Origin: Streptomyces echinatus
Lineage (GTDB): Bacteria; Actinomycetota; Actinomycetes; Streptomycetales; Streptomycetaceae
Assembly: GCF_014203595.1 (NCBI RefSeq)
Contig: NZ_JACHJK010000012.1
Coordinates: forward strand, 206,230 to 270,229
DNA length: 64,000 nucleotides
Direction of reading: 5' to 3'
Shown: one piece after another, positions 1-8,524 of the stretch
Layout: each line of letters opens with the position of its first letter
Numbering within the stretch: position 1 is the first letter of the stretch
Made by a program: the position numbers and the translations under genes
Notes under the pieces: model-generated
What the model was told of the DNA's origin: nothing
Databases searched by the model: none
The model's input: only the letters and a program-made list of their open reading frames with translations

Positions 1-23
1 GGGAACTGCGCGCCCAGCCACCC
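1..23. repeat. Edge-truncated copy of a Streptomyces intergenic repeat
   Basis: The window opens inside a sequence reading GGGAACTGCGCGCCCAGCC, which matches the core of an interspersed element seen again at 12955-12988 (opposite orientation), 49833-49861 and 49907-49935. The left part, presumably the GC-rich hairpin, is outside the window. Elements built on GCGGGGAAC followed by GCGCG are very common between Streptomyces genes. No gene is visible between here and the stop codon at 95. Confidence 0.5.
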
Positions 24-94
24 AGGACCCGCACCCGACAACGGTCCGCACCCCCGGCCCCAAAGCCTCCGCACCCGGCGACGGCCGGCCCCGC

Positions 95-781
95 TCAGGA
101 GGCGGCTGTGATCAGGGCCCGCATGACCCGCAGGTCCTCGCCCATCTCGGGATGCCACTGCACACCCAGCACCCAGCCCCGGTCCGACGGCAGCTCCACG
201 GCCTCCACGGTCCCGTCCGCCGCGTAGGCCGACGGCACGAGTCCCTCGCCGAGCCGCTCCACCGCCTGATGGTGATACGTCGGCACGGTCAGCTCCTCCG
301 GGACGATGCCGCCGTACAGCGTCCCCGGTACCGGCTTCACCGGGTGCCCGCCGAACACGCCGACCACCTCCGCGTGCCCGTCCAGGTGCTGGACGAGCGT
401 GCCGCCGAGGGCGACGTTCAGCAGCTGCATGCCCCGGCAGACGCCGAGCAGGGGCAGGCCGGCCGTCAGCGCCGCCTCGATCAGCGCCAGCTCCCAGGCG
501 TCCCGCTCCGGCGCGGGCGGCCCCGTGCGCGGGGAGCGCTCGGCACCGTACCGGGCCGGGTCGACGTCCGGGCCCCCGGCGATGACCAGCCCGTCCAGCC
601 GGGCCACCGCCTCGGCGGCCCGCCCCGGGCCGTCCGGCGGCAGCAGGCACGCCAGCCCGCCGGCCCGCTGCACCAGCCGCGGATAGCCGGCCGGCACCAG
701 CACCGCCTCCAGCTCCCACACGCCCCAGCGCGCCCCGGACTCCAGATACGTGCTCACGCCGATCAGCGGCCGTACGGTCAT
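95..781 (-). CDS. Class I glutamine amidotransferase-like gamma-glutamyl hydrolase (peptidase C26, PuuD-like)
   Basis: A 228-residue protein of the peptidase C26 / gamma-glutamyl-GABA hydrolase family, predicted to cleave a gamma-glutamyl amide to glutamate plus an amine or amino acid in the cytoplasm. The nucleophile elbow GVCRGMQLLN puts the catalytic Cys at about 115, and GVQWHPE gives His210 and Glu212, so the triad is complete. The ATG at 781 is chosen because a GGGAGG Shine-Dalgarno lies just upstream; an in-frame extension to 844 has no such signal. It lies head-to-tail downstream of the GntR gene and beside the GlnA4-like ligase, which suggests it performs the last, hydrolytic step of that pathway. 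The exact substrate is inferred. Confidence 0.85.
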   Translation of the reverse strand: MTVRPLIGVSTYLESGARWGVWELEAVLVPAGYPRLVQRAGGLACLLPPDGPGRAAEAVARLDGLVIAGGPDVDPARYGAERSPRTGPPAPERDAWELALIEAALTAGLPLLGVCRGMQLLNVALGGTLVQHLDGHAEVVGVFGGHPVKPVPGTLYGGIVPEELTVPTYHHQAVERLGEGLVPSAYAADGTVEAVELPSDRGWVLGVQWHPEMGEDLRVMRALITAAS

Positions 782-852
782 GCTGCCCTCCCTGGCTTCC
801 GGAGCTGCCCGCTCCACGGTGCTCGCTTCCGGGGACCGCCTCAAGACGCCCC

Positions 853-896
853 CTGCAAAGGTTCGCGGTCAAACCTTTTCAGTCAAACCTTTGCAG
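853..896. promoter_or_regulatory. Probable operator: 11-bp inverted repeat with an extra internal half-site
   Basis: CTGCAAAGGTT at 853-863 is matched by its exact reverse complement AACCTTTGCAG at 886-896. A further GTCAAACCTTT at 868-878 is a direct copy of GTCAAACCTTT at 882-892, 14 bp apart. The array lies between the end of the GntR gene and the start of the C26 hydrolase, where an operator for the hydrolase promoter is expected. The neighbouring GntR/FCD protein is the likeliest ligand (inference). Confidence 0.6.
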
Positions 897-903
897 ATCC
901 CGG

Positions 904-1641
904 TCAGGTCAGGAAGCCCCGCAGCAGGGCCGCCGTCCCCGCGCAGTGCTCGCGCATCATCTCCCGCGCCCCGTCCGCGTCCCCCTCCAGCACCGCCTCC
1001 ACCAGCGCGGTGTGCTGCCGCTGGGAGTGCTCCAGGTTGCGCACCAGCAGCGGGATGCAGTCCAGCAGGTCGTTGACCGTCGCCCGGACCGCCGCGTACT
1101 GCGCGGTCAGCGACGGCGAGCCGCACAGCTCGGCCAGCGTCAGGTGCAGCAGCGTGTCGGCCCGCCGGTAGTCCGCCAGCGGCGCCTCGTGGGTGCGGTC
1201 CAGGGCCTCCCGCAGCCGCTCCGCCCGCTCCCCGTCCAGCCCGTGCGCCGCGCACAGCCCGGCCGCGCCCACCTCCAGCACCTCGCGGAAGCGCAGCACG
1301 TCCTCGACGTCGACCTCGGCGATCCGGCGCCGCAGCTCGTCCTCGCCGCCCGCGTCCGGGCGCGGCAGCACGAACGTTCCGCCGTACCGCCCGCGCCGCG
1401 CCTCCACCAGCCCCTGGTCCTGGAGCACCTTCAGCACCTCGCGCAGCGTCACCCGGCTGATCCCGAGCCGCTCCGCCAGCTCCCGCTCGGCCGGCAGCCG
1501 CTCGCCGCCGGGCACCAGCCCCAGCCGGACGACCTGCAGGATCTGTTCCAGCGCCTCCTCGAAGCCGTTGCCGGCCCGCACCGGCCGCAGCACCGGGGCG
1601 AGCCGGTCGCCCACCCCCTGCCACTCCGTCTCGTGCGACAT
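904..1641 (-). CDS. GntR family transcriptional regulator, FadR/FCD type
   Basis: A 245-residue repressor-type protein. Residues 26-92 form the winged helix (ERLPAERELAERLG, then ISRVTLREVLKVLQDQGLVE). Residues 110-240 form an all-helical FCD ligand domain that keeps likely metal-binding residues Asp162, His166, His210 and His232. The ATG at 1641 starts the conserved part; an upstream in-frame extension would run into the facing glnA4-like promoter. It is transcribed divergently from the GlnA4-like gene and in the same direction as the C26 hydrolase, so it probably controls both sides. The effector is unknown; a gamma-glutamyl intermediate or the amine is plausible. Confidence 0.88.
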   Translation of the reverse strand: MSHETEWQGVGDRLAPVLRPVRAGNGFEEALEQILQVVRLGLVPGGERLPAERELAERLGISRVTLREVLKVLQDQGLVEARRGRYGGTFVLPRPDAGGEDELRRRIAEVDVEDVLRFREVLEVGAAGLCAAHGLDGERAERLREALDRTHEAPLADYRRADTLLHLTLAELCGSPSLTAQYAAVRATVNDLLDCIPLLVRNLEHSQRQHTALVEAVLEGDADGAREMMREHCAGTAALLRGFLT

Positions 1642-1661
1642 CCGCCGTACCCCCTTCCCAA

Positions 1662-1685
1662 GCAATGGTTCTCCGCAATACCTTA
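1662..1685. promoter_or_regulatory. Possible second regulator site between the GntR and glnA4-like genes
   Basis: GCAATGGTT at 1662-1670 differs by one base from the GCAAAGGTT core of the operator at 853-896, and AATACCTTA at 1677-1685 resembles its other arm. The position, in the divergent intergenic region, fits control of both transcripts by the same regulator. The match is imperfect. Confidence 0.4.
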
Positions 1686-1736
1686 TGGCTCCCGGCCCGG
1701 CCGAAAAAGCGCGATGGCGCCGAAGGAGGATCTCCC

Positions 1737-3101
1737 GTGGCAGACCGCACACCCCCGCTCAGTGTCGAGGAATTGCACGCCCTCGTCGCGAGCGGTGAGA
1801 TCGACACTGTCGTCCTGGCCTTCCCCGACATGCAAGGGCGGCTGCAGGGCAAGCGGTTCGCCGCCCGCTTCTTCCTCGACGAGGTACTGCACCACGGCAC
1901 CGAGGGCTGCAACTACCTCCTCGCCGTGGACACCGAGATGAACACCGTCGACGGCTACGCGATGTCCTCCTGGGAGCGCGGCTACGGCGACTTCGCCATG
2001 CACCCCGACGTCGCCACCCTGCGCCGCGTCCCCTGGCACCCCGGCACCGCCCTGCTCGTCGCCGACCTCGCCTGGAGCGACGGCACCCCGGTCGTCGCCG
2101 CCCCCCGCCAGATCCTGCGCCACCAGCTCGACCGGCTCGCCGCCCTCGGCCTCACCGCCCAGGTCGGCACCGAGCTGGAGTTCATCGTCTTCAAGGACAG
2201 CTACGAACAGGCCTGGGACGCGGGCTACCGCGGCCTGACCCCCGCCAACCAGTACAACATCGACTACTCCATCCTCGGCACCGGCCGCATCGAGCCCCTG
2301 CTGCGCCGCCTGCGCAACGACATGGCCGGCGCCGGCCTCACCGTCGAGTCCGCCAAGGGCGAGTGCAACCCCGGCCAGCACGAGATCGCCTTCCGCTACG
2401 ACGAGGCCCTCACCACCTGCGACCAGCACGCGCTGTACAAGACCGGTGCCAAGGAGATCGCCGCCCAGGAGGGCGTCTCCATCACCTTCATGGCCAAGTA
2501 CAACGAGCGCGAGGGCAACTCCTGCCACATCCACCTCTCGCTCGCCGACGCCGACGGCACCAACGCCATGGCGGGCGACGGCGACGGGGGCATGTCCGAG
2601 ATCATGCGGCACTTCCTCGCCGGACAGCTCGCCGCACTCCGGGACTTCTCCCTCCTCTACGCCCCCAACATCAACTCCTACAAGCGGTTCCAGCCCGGCT
2701 CCTTCGCGCCCACCGCCGTCGCCTGGGGTCACGACAACCGCACCTGCGCGCTACGGGTGGTCGGCCACGGCCGCTCCCTGCGCTTCGAGAACCGCCTCCC
2801 CGGCGGAGACGTCAACCCGTACCTGGCGGTGGCGGGCCTGGTCGCGGCCGGACTGTACGGCGTGGAGCAGAAACTCGAACTGCCCGACCCCTGCCCCGGC
2901 AATGCCTACACCGCCGGCTTCGAGCACGTACCGACCACCCTCCGCGAAGCCGCCGAACTCTGGGAGAACAGCCCCATCGCCCGGGCCGCCTTCGGCGACG
3001 AGGTCGTCGCGCACTACCGCAACATGGCACGCGTCGAGCTGGAGACCTTCGACGCCGCGGTCACCGACTGGGAGCTGCGCCGCTCCTTCGAACGCCTGTG
3101 A
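1737..3101 (+). CDS. glnA4: Glutamine synthetase-like gamma-glutamyl-amine ligase (GlnA4-type)
   Basis: A 454-residue glutamine synthetase family enzyme. The N-terminal beta-grasp ends near residue 110. The catalytic domain carries TELEF (about 145-149), KGECNPGQHE (about 207-216), NSCHIHLS (about 261-268), NINSYKR (about 311-317) and the NRT/ALR segment. The GTG at 1737 is selected by an AAGGAGGA Shine-Dalgarno at 1723-1730. In S. coelicolor the paralogue GlnA4 does not make glutamine but glutamylates ethanolamine. The context here (GntR regulator, aldehyde dehydrogenase, SDR, gamma-glutamyl hydrolase) matches that role. The reaction would be glutamate + amine + ATP to a gamma-glutamyl amide. 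A polyamine substrate (PuuA/GlnA3-like) cannot be excluded from sequence alone. Confidence 0.85.
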   Translation: MADRTPPLSVEELHALVASGEIDTVVLAFPDMQGRLQGKRFAARFFLDEVLHHGTEGCNYLLAVDTEMNTVDGYAMSSWERGYGDFAMHPDVATLRRVPWHPGTALLVADLAWSDGTPVVAAPRQILRHQLDRLAALGLTAQVGTELEFIVFKDSYEQAWDAGYRGLTPANQYNIDYSILGTGRIEPLLRRLRNDMAGAGLTVESAKGECNPGQHEIAFRYDEALTTCDQHALYKTGAKEIAAQEGVSITFMAKYNEREGNSCHIHLSLADADGTNAMAGDGDGGMSEIMRHFLAGQLAALRDFSLLYAPNINSYKRFQPGSFAPTAVAWGHDNRTCALRVVGHGRSLRFENRLPGGDVNPYLAVAGLVAAGLYGVEQKLELPDPCPGNAYTAGFEHVPTTLREAAELWENSPIARAAFGDEVVAHYRNMARVELETFDAAVTDWELRRSFERL

Positions 3102-3112
3102 AAGGCCGTCCC

Positions 3113-4486
3113 TTGACTGACCCGCACGAACTCCGCGTACTCAACCCCGCCACGGAAGAGGTCGTCGCCACCGTCCCCGCCGCGAGCGAGGAGGACGTCG
3201 CCGCCGCCGTCGTACGGGCCGTACGGGCCCAGCGGACCTGGGCCGCCGTCGCCCCCGCCGACCGGGCCCGGCTGCTCCGCCGCTTCGCGGACGCCGTCGA
3301 CGCCCACACCGAGGAACTCGCCCAGCTGGAGGTCCGCGAGGCCGGTCACACCGTGGGCAACGCCCGCTGGGAGGCCGGCAACGCCCGCGACCTGCTCCTC
3401 TACGCGGCCGGCGGAGCCGAACGCCTGCTCGGCAGCCAGATCCCGGCCCCCGGCGGCTGGAACGTCACCTTCCAGGAGCCCCTGGGCGTGATCGGCGTGA
3501 TCGCCCCCTGGAACTTCCCGATGCCGATCGCCGCCTGGGGCTCCTTCCCGGCGCTCGCCGCGGGCAACGCGGTCGTCCTCAAACCCGCCGAGACCACCCC
3601 GCTCACCGCGCTCCGCCTCGCCGAACTCGCCCTGGACGCGGGCCTGCCGGAGCACCTCTTCCAGGTGCTGCCCGGCTACGGCGCCACCGCCGGACGCGCC
3701 CTGGTGGACCATCCGGACGTCGCCAAGATCGTGTTCACCGGCTCCACCCGCACCGGCCGCGAGGTCATGGAGCGCTGCGCCCGCCTGGTCAAGCCGGTCA
3801 CCCTCGAACTCGGCGGCAAGAGCCCCAACATCGTCTTCGCCGACGCCGACCTCGAAGCCGCCCTCGACCCCTTCTCCTTCCTGGACAACTCCGGCCAGGA
3901 CTGCTGCGCCCGCACCCGCATCCTGGTCCAGGAGCCGGTCTTCGAGCAGGCCCGGGACTTCCTCGCCGACGCGCTCGCCGCCGTCGTCGTGGGCGATCCC
4001 GCCGACGAGAAGACCCGGATGGGCCCGCTGATCTCCCGGCAGCAACTGGACCGCGTACGGTCCTACGTCCCCGAGGACGCCCCCGCCCTGCGCGGCACCG
4101 CCCCCGACGGGCCCGGCTTCTGGTTCCCGCCGACCGTCCTCACCGGGGAACGGCCGGACGGCCCGGCGGCCACCGAGGAGATCTTCGGCCCGGTCGCCGT
4201 CCTCCTGCCCTTCACCGACGAGCAGGACGCCGTCCGTCTCGCCGACGACACCCCCTACGGTCTCTCCGGCTCCATCTGGACCCGGGACGTGGGCCGCGCC
4301 CTGCGCGTCTCGCAGGCCGTCCGCGCGGGCAACCTGTCCGTCAACTCCCACTCCAGCGTCCGCTACTGGACCCCGTTCGGCGGCTACAAGCAGTCCGGCC
4401 TCGGCCGCGAACTCGGCCCCGACGCCCTGACCGCCTTCACCCAGACCAAGAACGTCTTCATCAGCACGGAGGGCCCCGCACAGTGA
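3113..4486 (+). CDS. NAD(P)-dependent aldehyde dehydrogenase
   Basis: A 457-residue ALDH superfamily enzyme with the catalytic machinery visible: APWNFP (Asn134), LELGGKSP (general base Glu232) and GQDCCA (nucleophile Cys264). The start is taken as TTG 3113 because AAAGG lies 7 bases upstream; a GTG at 3098 overlapping the previous stop (GTGA) is an alternative that would give tight coupling. It sits directly between the ligase and the SDR. In the proposed pathway it would oxidise a gamma-glutamyl aminoaldehyde to the acid, as PuuC does in putrescine breakdown. The substrate is inferred from context only. Confidence 0.85.
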   Translation: MTDPHELRVLNPATEEVVATVPAASEEDVAAAVVRAVRAQRTWAAVAPADRARLLRRFADAVDAHTEELAQLEVREAGHTVGNARWEAGNARDLLLYAAGGAERLLGSQIPAPGGWNVTFQEPLGVIGVIAPWNFPMPIAAWGSFPALAAGNAVVLKPAETTPLTALRLAELALDAGLPEHLFQVLPGYGATAGRALVDHPDVAKIVFTGSTRTGREVMERCARLVKPVTLELGGKSPNIVFADADLEAALDPFSFLDNSGQDCCARTRILVQEPVFEQARDFLADALAAVVVGDPADEKTRMGPLISRQQLDRVRSYVPEDAPALRGTAPDGPGFWFPPTVLTGERPDGPAATEEIFGPVAVLLPFTDEQDAVRLADDTPYGLSGSIWTRDVGRALRVSQAVRAGNLSVNSHSSVRYWTPFGGYKQSGLGRELGPDALTAFTQTKNVFISTEGPAQ

Positions 4487-5265
4487 CCGACAACATCGTT
4501 TGCCGCCGCCTGGCCGGCCGTACCGCCGTCGTGACCGGAGCCGGCAGCGGCATCGGACTCGCCACCGCCCGCCGGCTCGCCTCCGAGGGAGCCCACGTCG
4601 TCTGCGCGGACGTCGACGAGACCCGCGGCAAGGCCGCCGCCGACGAGGTCGGCGGACTCTTCGTGAAGGTCGACGTCACCGACCCCGAGCAGGTCGAGGC
4701 GCTGTTCAAGGCGGCCCACGACACCTACGGCAGCGTCGACATCGCCTTCAACAACGCCGGCATCTCCCCGCCCGACGACGACTCCATCCTGGAGACGGGC
4801 CTGGAGGCCTGGAAGCGCGTCCAGGAGGTCAACCTCACCTCCGTCTACCTGTGCTGCAAGGCCGCCATCCCCTACATGCGCCGCCAGGGCAAGGGCTCCA
4901 TCATCAACACGGCGTCCTTCGTGGCCCGGATGGGCGCGGCCACCTCCCAGATCTCCTACACCGCCTCCAAGGGCGGGGTCCTCGCCATGTCCCGCGAGCT
5001 GGGCGTGCAGTTCGCCCGCGAGGGCATCCGGGTCAACGCCCTGTGCCCCGGCCCGGTCAACACCCCGCTGCTCCAGGAGCTGTTCGCCAAGGACCCGGAG
5101 CGGGCCGCGCGCCGCCTGGTGCACATCCCGGTGGGCCGGTTCGCCGAGGCCGAGGAGATCGCCGCCGCCGTCGCCTTCCTGGCCAGCGACGACTCCTCCT
5201 TCGTCAACGCCACCGACTTCCTGGTGGACGGCGGGATCGCCGGCGCGTACGTCACGCCCCTGTAG
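4483..5265 (+). CDS. Short-chain dehydrogenase/reductase
   Basis: A classical SDR of 260 residues with TGAGSGIG (18-25), NNAG (about 90-93), and catalytic Asn117, Ser145, Tyr159 and Lys163 in SYTASK. The GTG start overlaps the aldehyde dehydrogenase stop as GTGA, and GGAGG lies 10-15 bases upstream, so the two are co-translated. An alcohol dehydrogenase is what an ethanolamine-type route would need to turn gamma-glutamylethanolamide into its aldehyde before the ALDH acts. Family assignment is secure; the substrate is inference. Confidence 0.85.
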   Translation: MTDNIVCRRLAGRTAVVTGAGSGIGLATARRLASEGAHVVCADVDETRGKAAADEVGGLFVKVDVTDPEQVEALFKAAHDTYGSVDIAFNNAGISPPDDDSILETGLEAWKRVQEVNLTSVYLCCKAAIPYMRRQGKGSIINTASFVARMGAATSQISYTASKGGVLAMSRELGVQFAREGIRVNALCPGPVNTPLLQELFAKDPERAARRLVHIPVGRFAEAEEIAAAVAFLASDDSSFVNATDFLVDGGIAGAYVTPL

Positions 5266-5271
5266 GGAGCC

Positions 5272-6474
5272 TCACAGGAACGTGTGCCCCTCACCCCGGT
5301 AGGTCGGCACGGTCGCCGTCACCTCGTCGCCCCGGACGAGGTGCAGCGCCGCGAACCGCTCGCACAGCTCACCCGCCTTGGCGTGCCGGAACCACACCCG
5401 GTCGCCGATGAGCAGGTCGTCGGCGGGCGAACCCAGCAGCGGGGTCTGCACCTCCCCGGGGCCCTCCTGCGGGTCGTACCGCAGCCCCTCCGGCAGATAC
5501 GGCACCGGCAGCCGGTCGGGGCCGGCGACGCCGGAGGCCGGGTAACCGCCGCCGAGCACGGTGACGGCGCCCACCCCGGGGCGCCGGACCACCGGCTGCG
5601 CGAACAGGGCGGCCGGACGGCCGGTGAAGGACGCGTAGTTGTCGAACAGGCGCGGCACGTACAGCCCCGAGCCGGCCGCGATCTCGGTCACCGCGTCCTC
5701 GGCGGCGGTGTGCTGCACACTGCCGGTGCCGCCGCCGTTCACGAACTCCAGGTCCGGCACGACGGCCCGCACCGCCCGGACGACCGCGGCCCGGCGCCCG
5801 GCCAGCTCCCGGCGGGCGGCGGCCTGCATCAGCCGGATCGCCCGGGACCGCAGGGGCCGGCCGGCGACCGTGTCCCCGACCCCGGCGATGTGTCCCTCGT
5901 ACGCCATGATCCCCACCAGCCGGAAGCCCGGCCGCCGGGCCACCGACCGGGCCAGCTCGGCCAGCTGGGCGGGGGAGTGCAGCGGCGAGCGGCGGGCGCC
6001 CACCCGCACCCGGCCGCCCAGCACCTTCAGCGAGGTGTCCAACTCCAGGCAGACCCGCACCACTTCGCGCCCGCCACCGCGGGCGGCGTCGATGAGGTCC
6101 AGCTGTGCCGGGTCGTCCACCATCACGGTGACGGCCCCGGCGAGCTTGGGATCCGCGGCGAGCTCCGCGAACCCGGTCCGGTCGGCCGACGGATAGGCCA
6201 GCAGGATGTCGTCGAACCCGGACCGCGCGAGCCACAGCGACTCGGCCAGGGTGAACGACATGATGCCCTGGAAGCCGTCCCGGGCCAGGACCCGTTCCAG
6301 CAGGGCCCGGCAGCGCACCGACTTGCTGGCGACCCGGACCGGCTTGCCGGCGGCACGGCGCACCAGGTCGGCCGCGTTGGCGTCGAACGCGTCGAGATCC
6401 ACGATCGCGAGCGGGGCGTCGAGATGGGCGGTGGCCCGGTCGTAACGGGCCCGATCGGCGGCAGGCGCAGTCAT
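5272..6474 (-). CDS. PLP-dependent amino acid aldolase/racemase-like enzyme (D-threonine aldolase fold)
   Basis: A 400-residue fold-type III PLP enzyme. The N-terminal alanine-racemase-like barrel has LAIVDLDAFDANAADL (about 22-37) and the PLP lysine in VASKSVRC (Lys51). The C-terminal half ends with a metal-binding domain of the type found in D-threonine aldolases (DRVWFRHAKAGE). The ATG at 6474 is used. It converges with the SDR, the two stops being about 6 bp apart, so it is not part of the upstream cassette. Proteins of this type are often annotated amino acid deaminase/aldolase; the natural substrate is not evident. Confidence 0.75.
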   Translation of the reverse strand: MTAPAADRARYDRATAHLDAPLAIVDLDAFDANAADLVRRAAGKPVRVASKSVRCRALLERVLARDGFQGIMSFTLAESLWLARSGFDDILLAYPSADRTGFAELAADPKLAGAVTVMVDDPAQLDLIDAARGGGREVVRVCLELDTSLKVLGGRVRVGARRSPLHSPAQLAELARSVARRPGFRLVGIMAYEGHIAGVGDTVAGRPLRSRAIRLMQAAARRELAGRRAAVVRAVRAVVPDLEFVNGGGTGSVQHTAAEDAVTEIAAGSGLYVPRLFDNYASFTGRPAALFAQPVVRRPGVGAVTVLGGGYPASGVAGPDRLPVPYLPEGLRYDPQEGPGEVQTPLLGSPADDLLIGDRVWFRHAKAGELCERFAALHLVRGDEVTATVPTYRGEGHTFL

Positions 6475-6745
6475 GACGGAAGCCTGCCAGACAGGATTAC
6501 CGCAGGGTAGGGGGACGTTCCGGGCAGATGCCCCGGGCTCGTGGACCGGTTCCGTCCCGGCCCCCGACAAGCCGTAGAGTGACGCGCACGTACGGCGGAA
6601 CGCACCGGCGCACCAGGTGAACCGGGATGCCGGTCCAGCCGTACGGGTATGCGTGCCCGGGACGGCTTGTGCGCCGGGCGCGGCCGAGCGGCAGGACGGC
6701 CCGCGTGCGAGGAAGCGGCCCGGGCACGAGGAAACGGGGGGGTGC

Positions 6746-8524
6746 ATGAGCACGGAAGCGCGGCACGCCCCGGTCCCGCCCCGCCCGCCCGCTCCCCCCG
6801 CCCCGCCCCGTCCGTCGGCTCCCCCCGGCCAGTCCGAAGCTTCCGGCCGGCCGCACGCTTCCGTCCCGCCCCGTCCTTCGGCTCCGCCCGGCCGGCCGCA
6901 CGCCTCCGTCCCGCCGCGCCCGTCGGCTTCCCCCGGGGGGACCGCCGGTACCGGCGGTGAGACCGCACCGCGGAGCACGCCTCCGGGACCTCCGCCCCAG
7001 CGCCCGCCGGGCCACTCCGCGACCACCCGGACGAGTGACCGGACACCGGCCGGTGACCCCGACGAAGAGCCGTCGGTGTTCACCCCCCGGGACACCCGAT
7101 CGCCGGCGAGCGTGCCCGGTCGTGCCGGGAGTGCCGGAGCAGGTGGTGCGACGCGGGGGCCGGGGCACACCACACCCGCCGACCGGCCCGCGACCGCCGA
7201 CCGTTCCGGGCTCGCATCCGCGGACCGTTCCGGGACCGCATCCGCCGACCGGCCCGGGCCCGTGAACGGCGCCGGTCAGGGGCGGCGACGGCCCGCGTTC
7301 CGGCATCCCGTCGTGCCCGGGGCCGCCGACCCCGTGAGCCCGCCCCCGCCCCCCGCCTCGGCCCGGTTCCCCGACGCGCCCCCGGCGGAGGCGGCCGGGA
7401 GGACGACGGCCCGGCTCCGGCCCGGTCGCGAACCCCGCAAGCAGGGCGCCCCGGCGGAGACCGCGTCGGAGACGACGGCACGGCTGCGCCCGATCCGCTC
7501 GCCGCAGCCGCAGCCGCAGCCGCAGCCGCAGCCGCAGGCGGAGGCGGAGTCGGCGTCGGCGTCGGCGTCGGCGTCGCAGTTCAGCCGTCCGCCCGGCGCC
7601 CCGCGGTTTTCGGCAGCGGCCCATCCGACCGCGCCCGCTCACCCCACGGCGCCCGCCCGCCCCATGAGCCGCGTCGTGCCCGACCCGGCCCACTCCTGGA
7701 GCGCCGGCCCGGCCGGGCGGCCCGTCGTGTCATTCGCGGAGCCCGAGCTGTCCGGCGGGCGCACCCGCCTCCGGGTGGGGCCGCGCACCGCCGCTGCCGC
7801 CGCCTGCCTCGTCCTCGGACTCGGCCTCATCGGCGGCGCCCTGACCGGCAGTTGGCTCACCGGTACCGGCGAGGAAGGCGGCGCCGGGAACGCGTACAGC
7901 ACCGCCGGCACGCTCTGGCACAGCGTGCCCGTGGACGAACTGTTCCCGCCCACCGTCCAGGGCACGGGCGCCGGCCCCGGCGGCGCCGACCGCAGCTGGA
8001 CCCGGATCGCCGTGGCCCCGGACACCGGATGCGCCCACGCCTTCGACCCGCTCCTGCGCACGGCCCTCGCCCCGGTCGGCTGCCGGCGGCTGCTGCGCGC
8101 CACCTACACCGACGCCACCCAGAGCTACGTCACCACCGTCGGGCTGCTGTTCACCAAGGCCGACCCCGCCGCCATGTCCGCGCTCGCCGCCCGCTTCCGC
8201 GACGAACACCTGGACCGGCGCGCCGACCTGATGCCCCGGCCGTACGCCGCCCCCGGCACCGCCGCCGCCGGGTTCGGCGACACGCAACGGGCCTCCTGGA
8301 CCATCTCCGTCCTCGCCGACGCCCCCGTCGTCGCCTTCGCCGTCTCCGGCTGGGCCGACGGCCGCGGCGTCGACTCGCCCCAGCCCGCCGCGGACGCCGT
8401 CCGCTCCGGCGCCACCACCGCGCCCGCCCAGGCCGGCCTCGGCAACGAGGCCCAGGGCCTGGCCGACCGCGTCGAACGGCGCCTGCGCAAGACCGTCGGC
8501 ACGGCCACGGAGAAGTCCTCATGA
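6746..8524 (+). CDS. Pro/Ala-rich single-pass membrane protein of unknown function
   Basis: A protein of 592 residues. The first ~340 are low complexity: repeated PPRPSAPPG-type units (about 10-75), charged Pro-rich segments and a QPQPQ/SASAS simple repeat. One membrane helix follows (about 346-372, AAAAACLVLGLGLIGGALTG), then an extracytoplasmic domain of about 220 residues without a recognised family. The ATG at 6746 follows a G-rich GGGGGGG run; upstream in-frame codons look non-coding. Its stop overlaps the start of the mycosin-like protease (ATGA), so the two are coupled; the outer domain could be the protease's partner or substrate. Function is unknown. Confidence 0.7.
   Translation: MSTEARHAPVPPRPPAPPAPPRPSAPPGQSEASGRPHASVPPRPSAPPGRPHASVPPRPSASPGGTAGTGGETAPRSTPPGPPPQRPPGHSATTRTSDRTPAGDPDEEPSVFTPRDTRSPASVPGRAGSAGAGGATRGPGHTTPADRPATADRSGLASADRSGTASADRPGPVNGAGQGRRRPAFRHPVVPGAADPVSPPPPPASARFPDAPPAEAAGRTTARLRPGREPRKQGAPAETASETTARLRPIRSPQPQPQPQPQPQAEAESASASASASQFSRPPGAPRFSAAAHPTAPAHPTAPARPMSRVVPDPAHSWSAGPAGRPVVSFAEPELSGGRTRLRVGPRTAAAAACLVLGLGLIGGALTGSWLTGTGEEGGAGNAYSTAGTLWHSVPVDELFPPTVQGTGAGPGGADRSWTRIAVAPDTGCAHAFDPLLRTALAPVGCRRLLRATYTDATQSYVTTVGLLFTKADPAAMSALAARFRDEHLDRRADLMPRPYAAPGTAAAGFGDTQRASWTISVLADAPVVAFAVSGWADGRGVDSPQPAADAVRSGATTAPAQAGLGNEAQGLADRVERRLRKTVGTATEKSS
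7502..7576. repeat. Hexanucleotide simple repeats inside the Pro-rich membrane protein gene
   Basis: Six or more CAGCCG units (Gln-Pro) are followed by GGCGGA units and then TCGGCG/TCGGCA units (Ser-Ala). Because the unit is 6 bp, slippage changes protein length without frameshift. It encodes the spacer just before the membrane helix. Confidence 0.8.
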
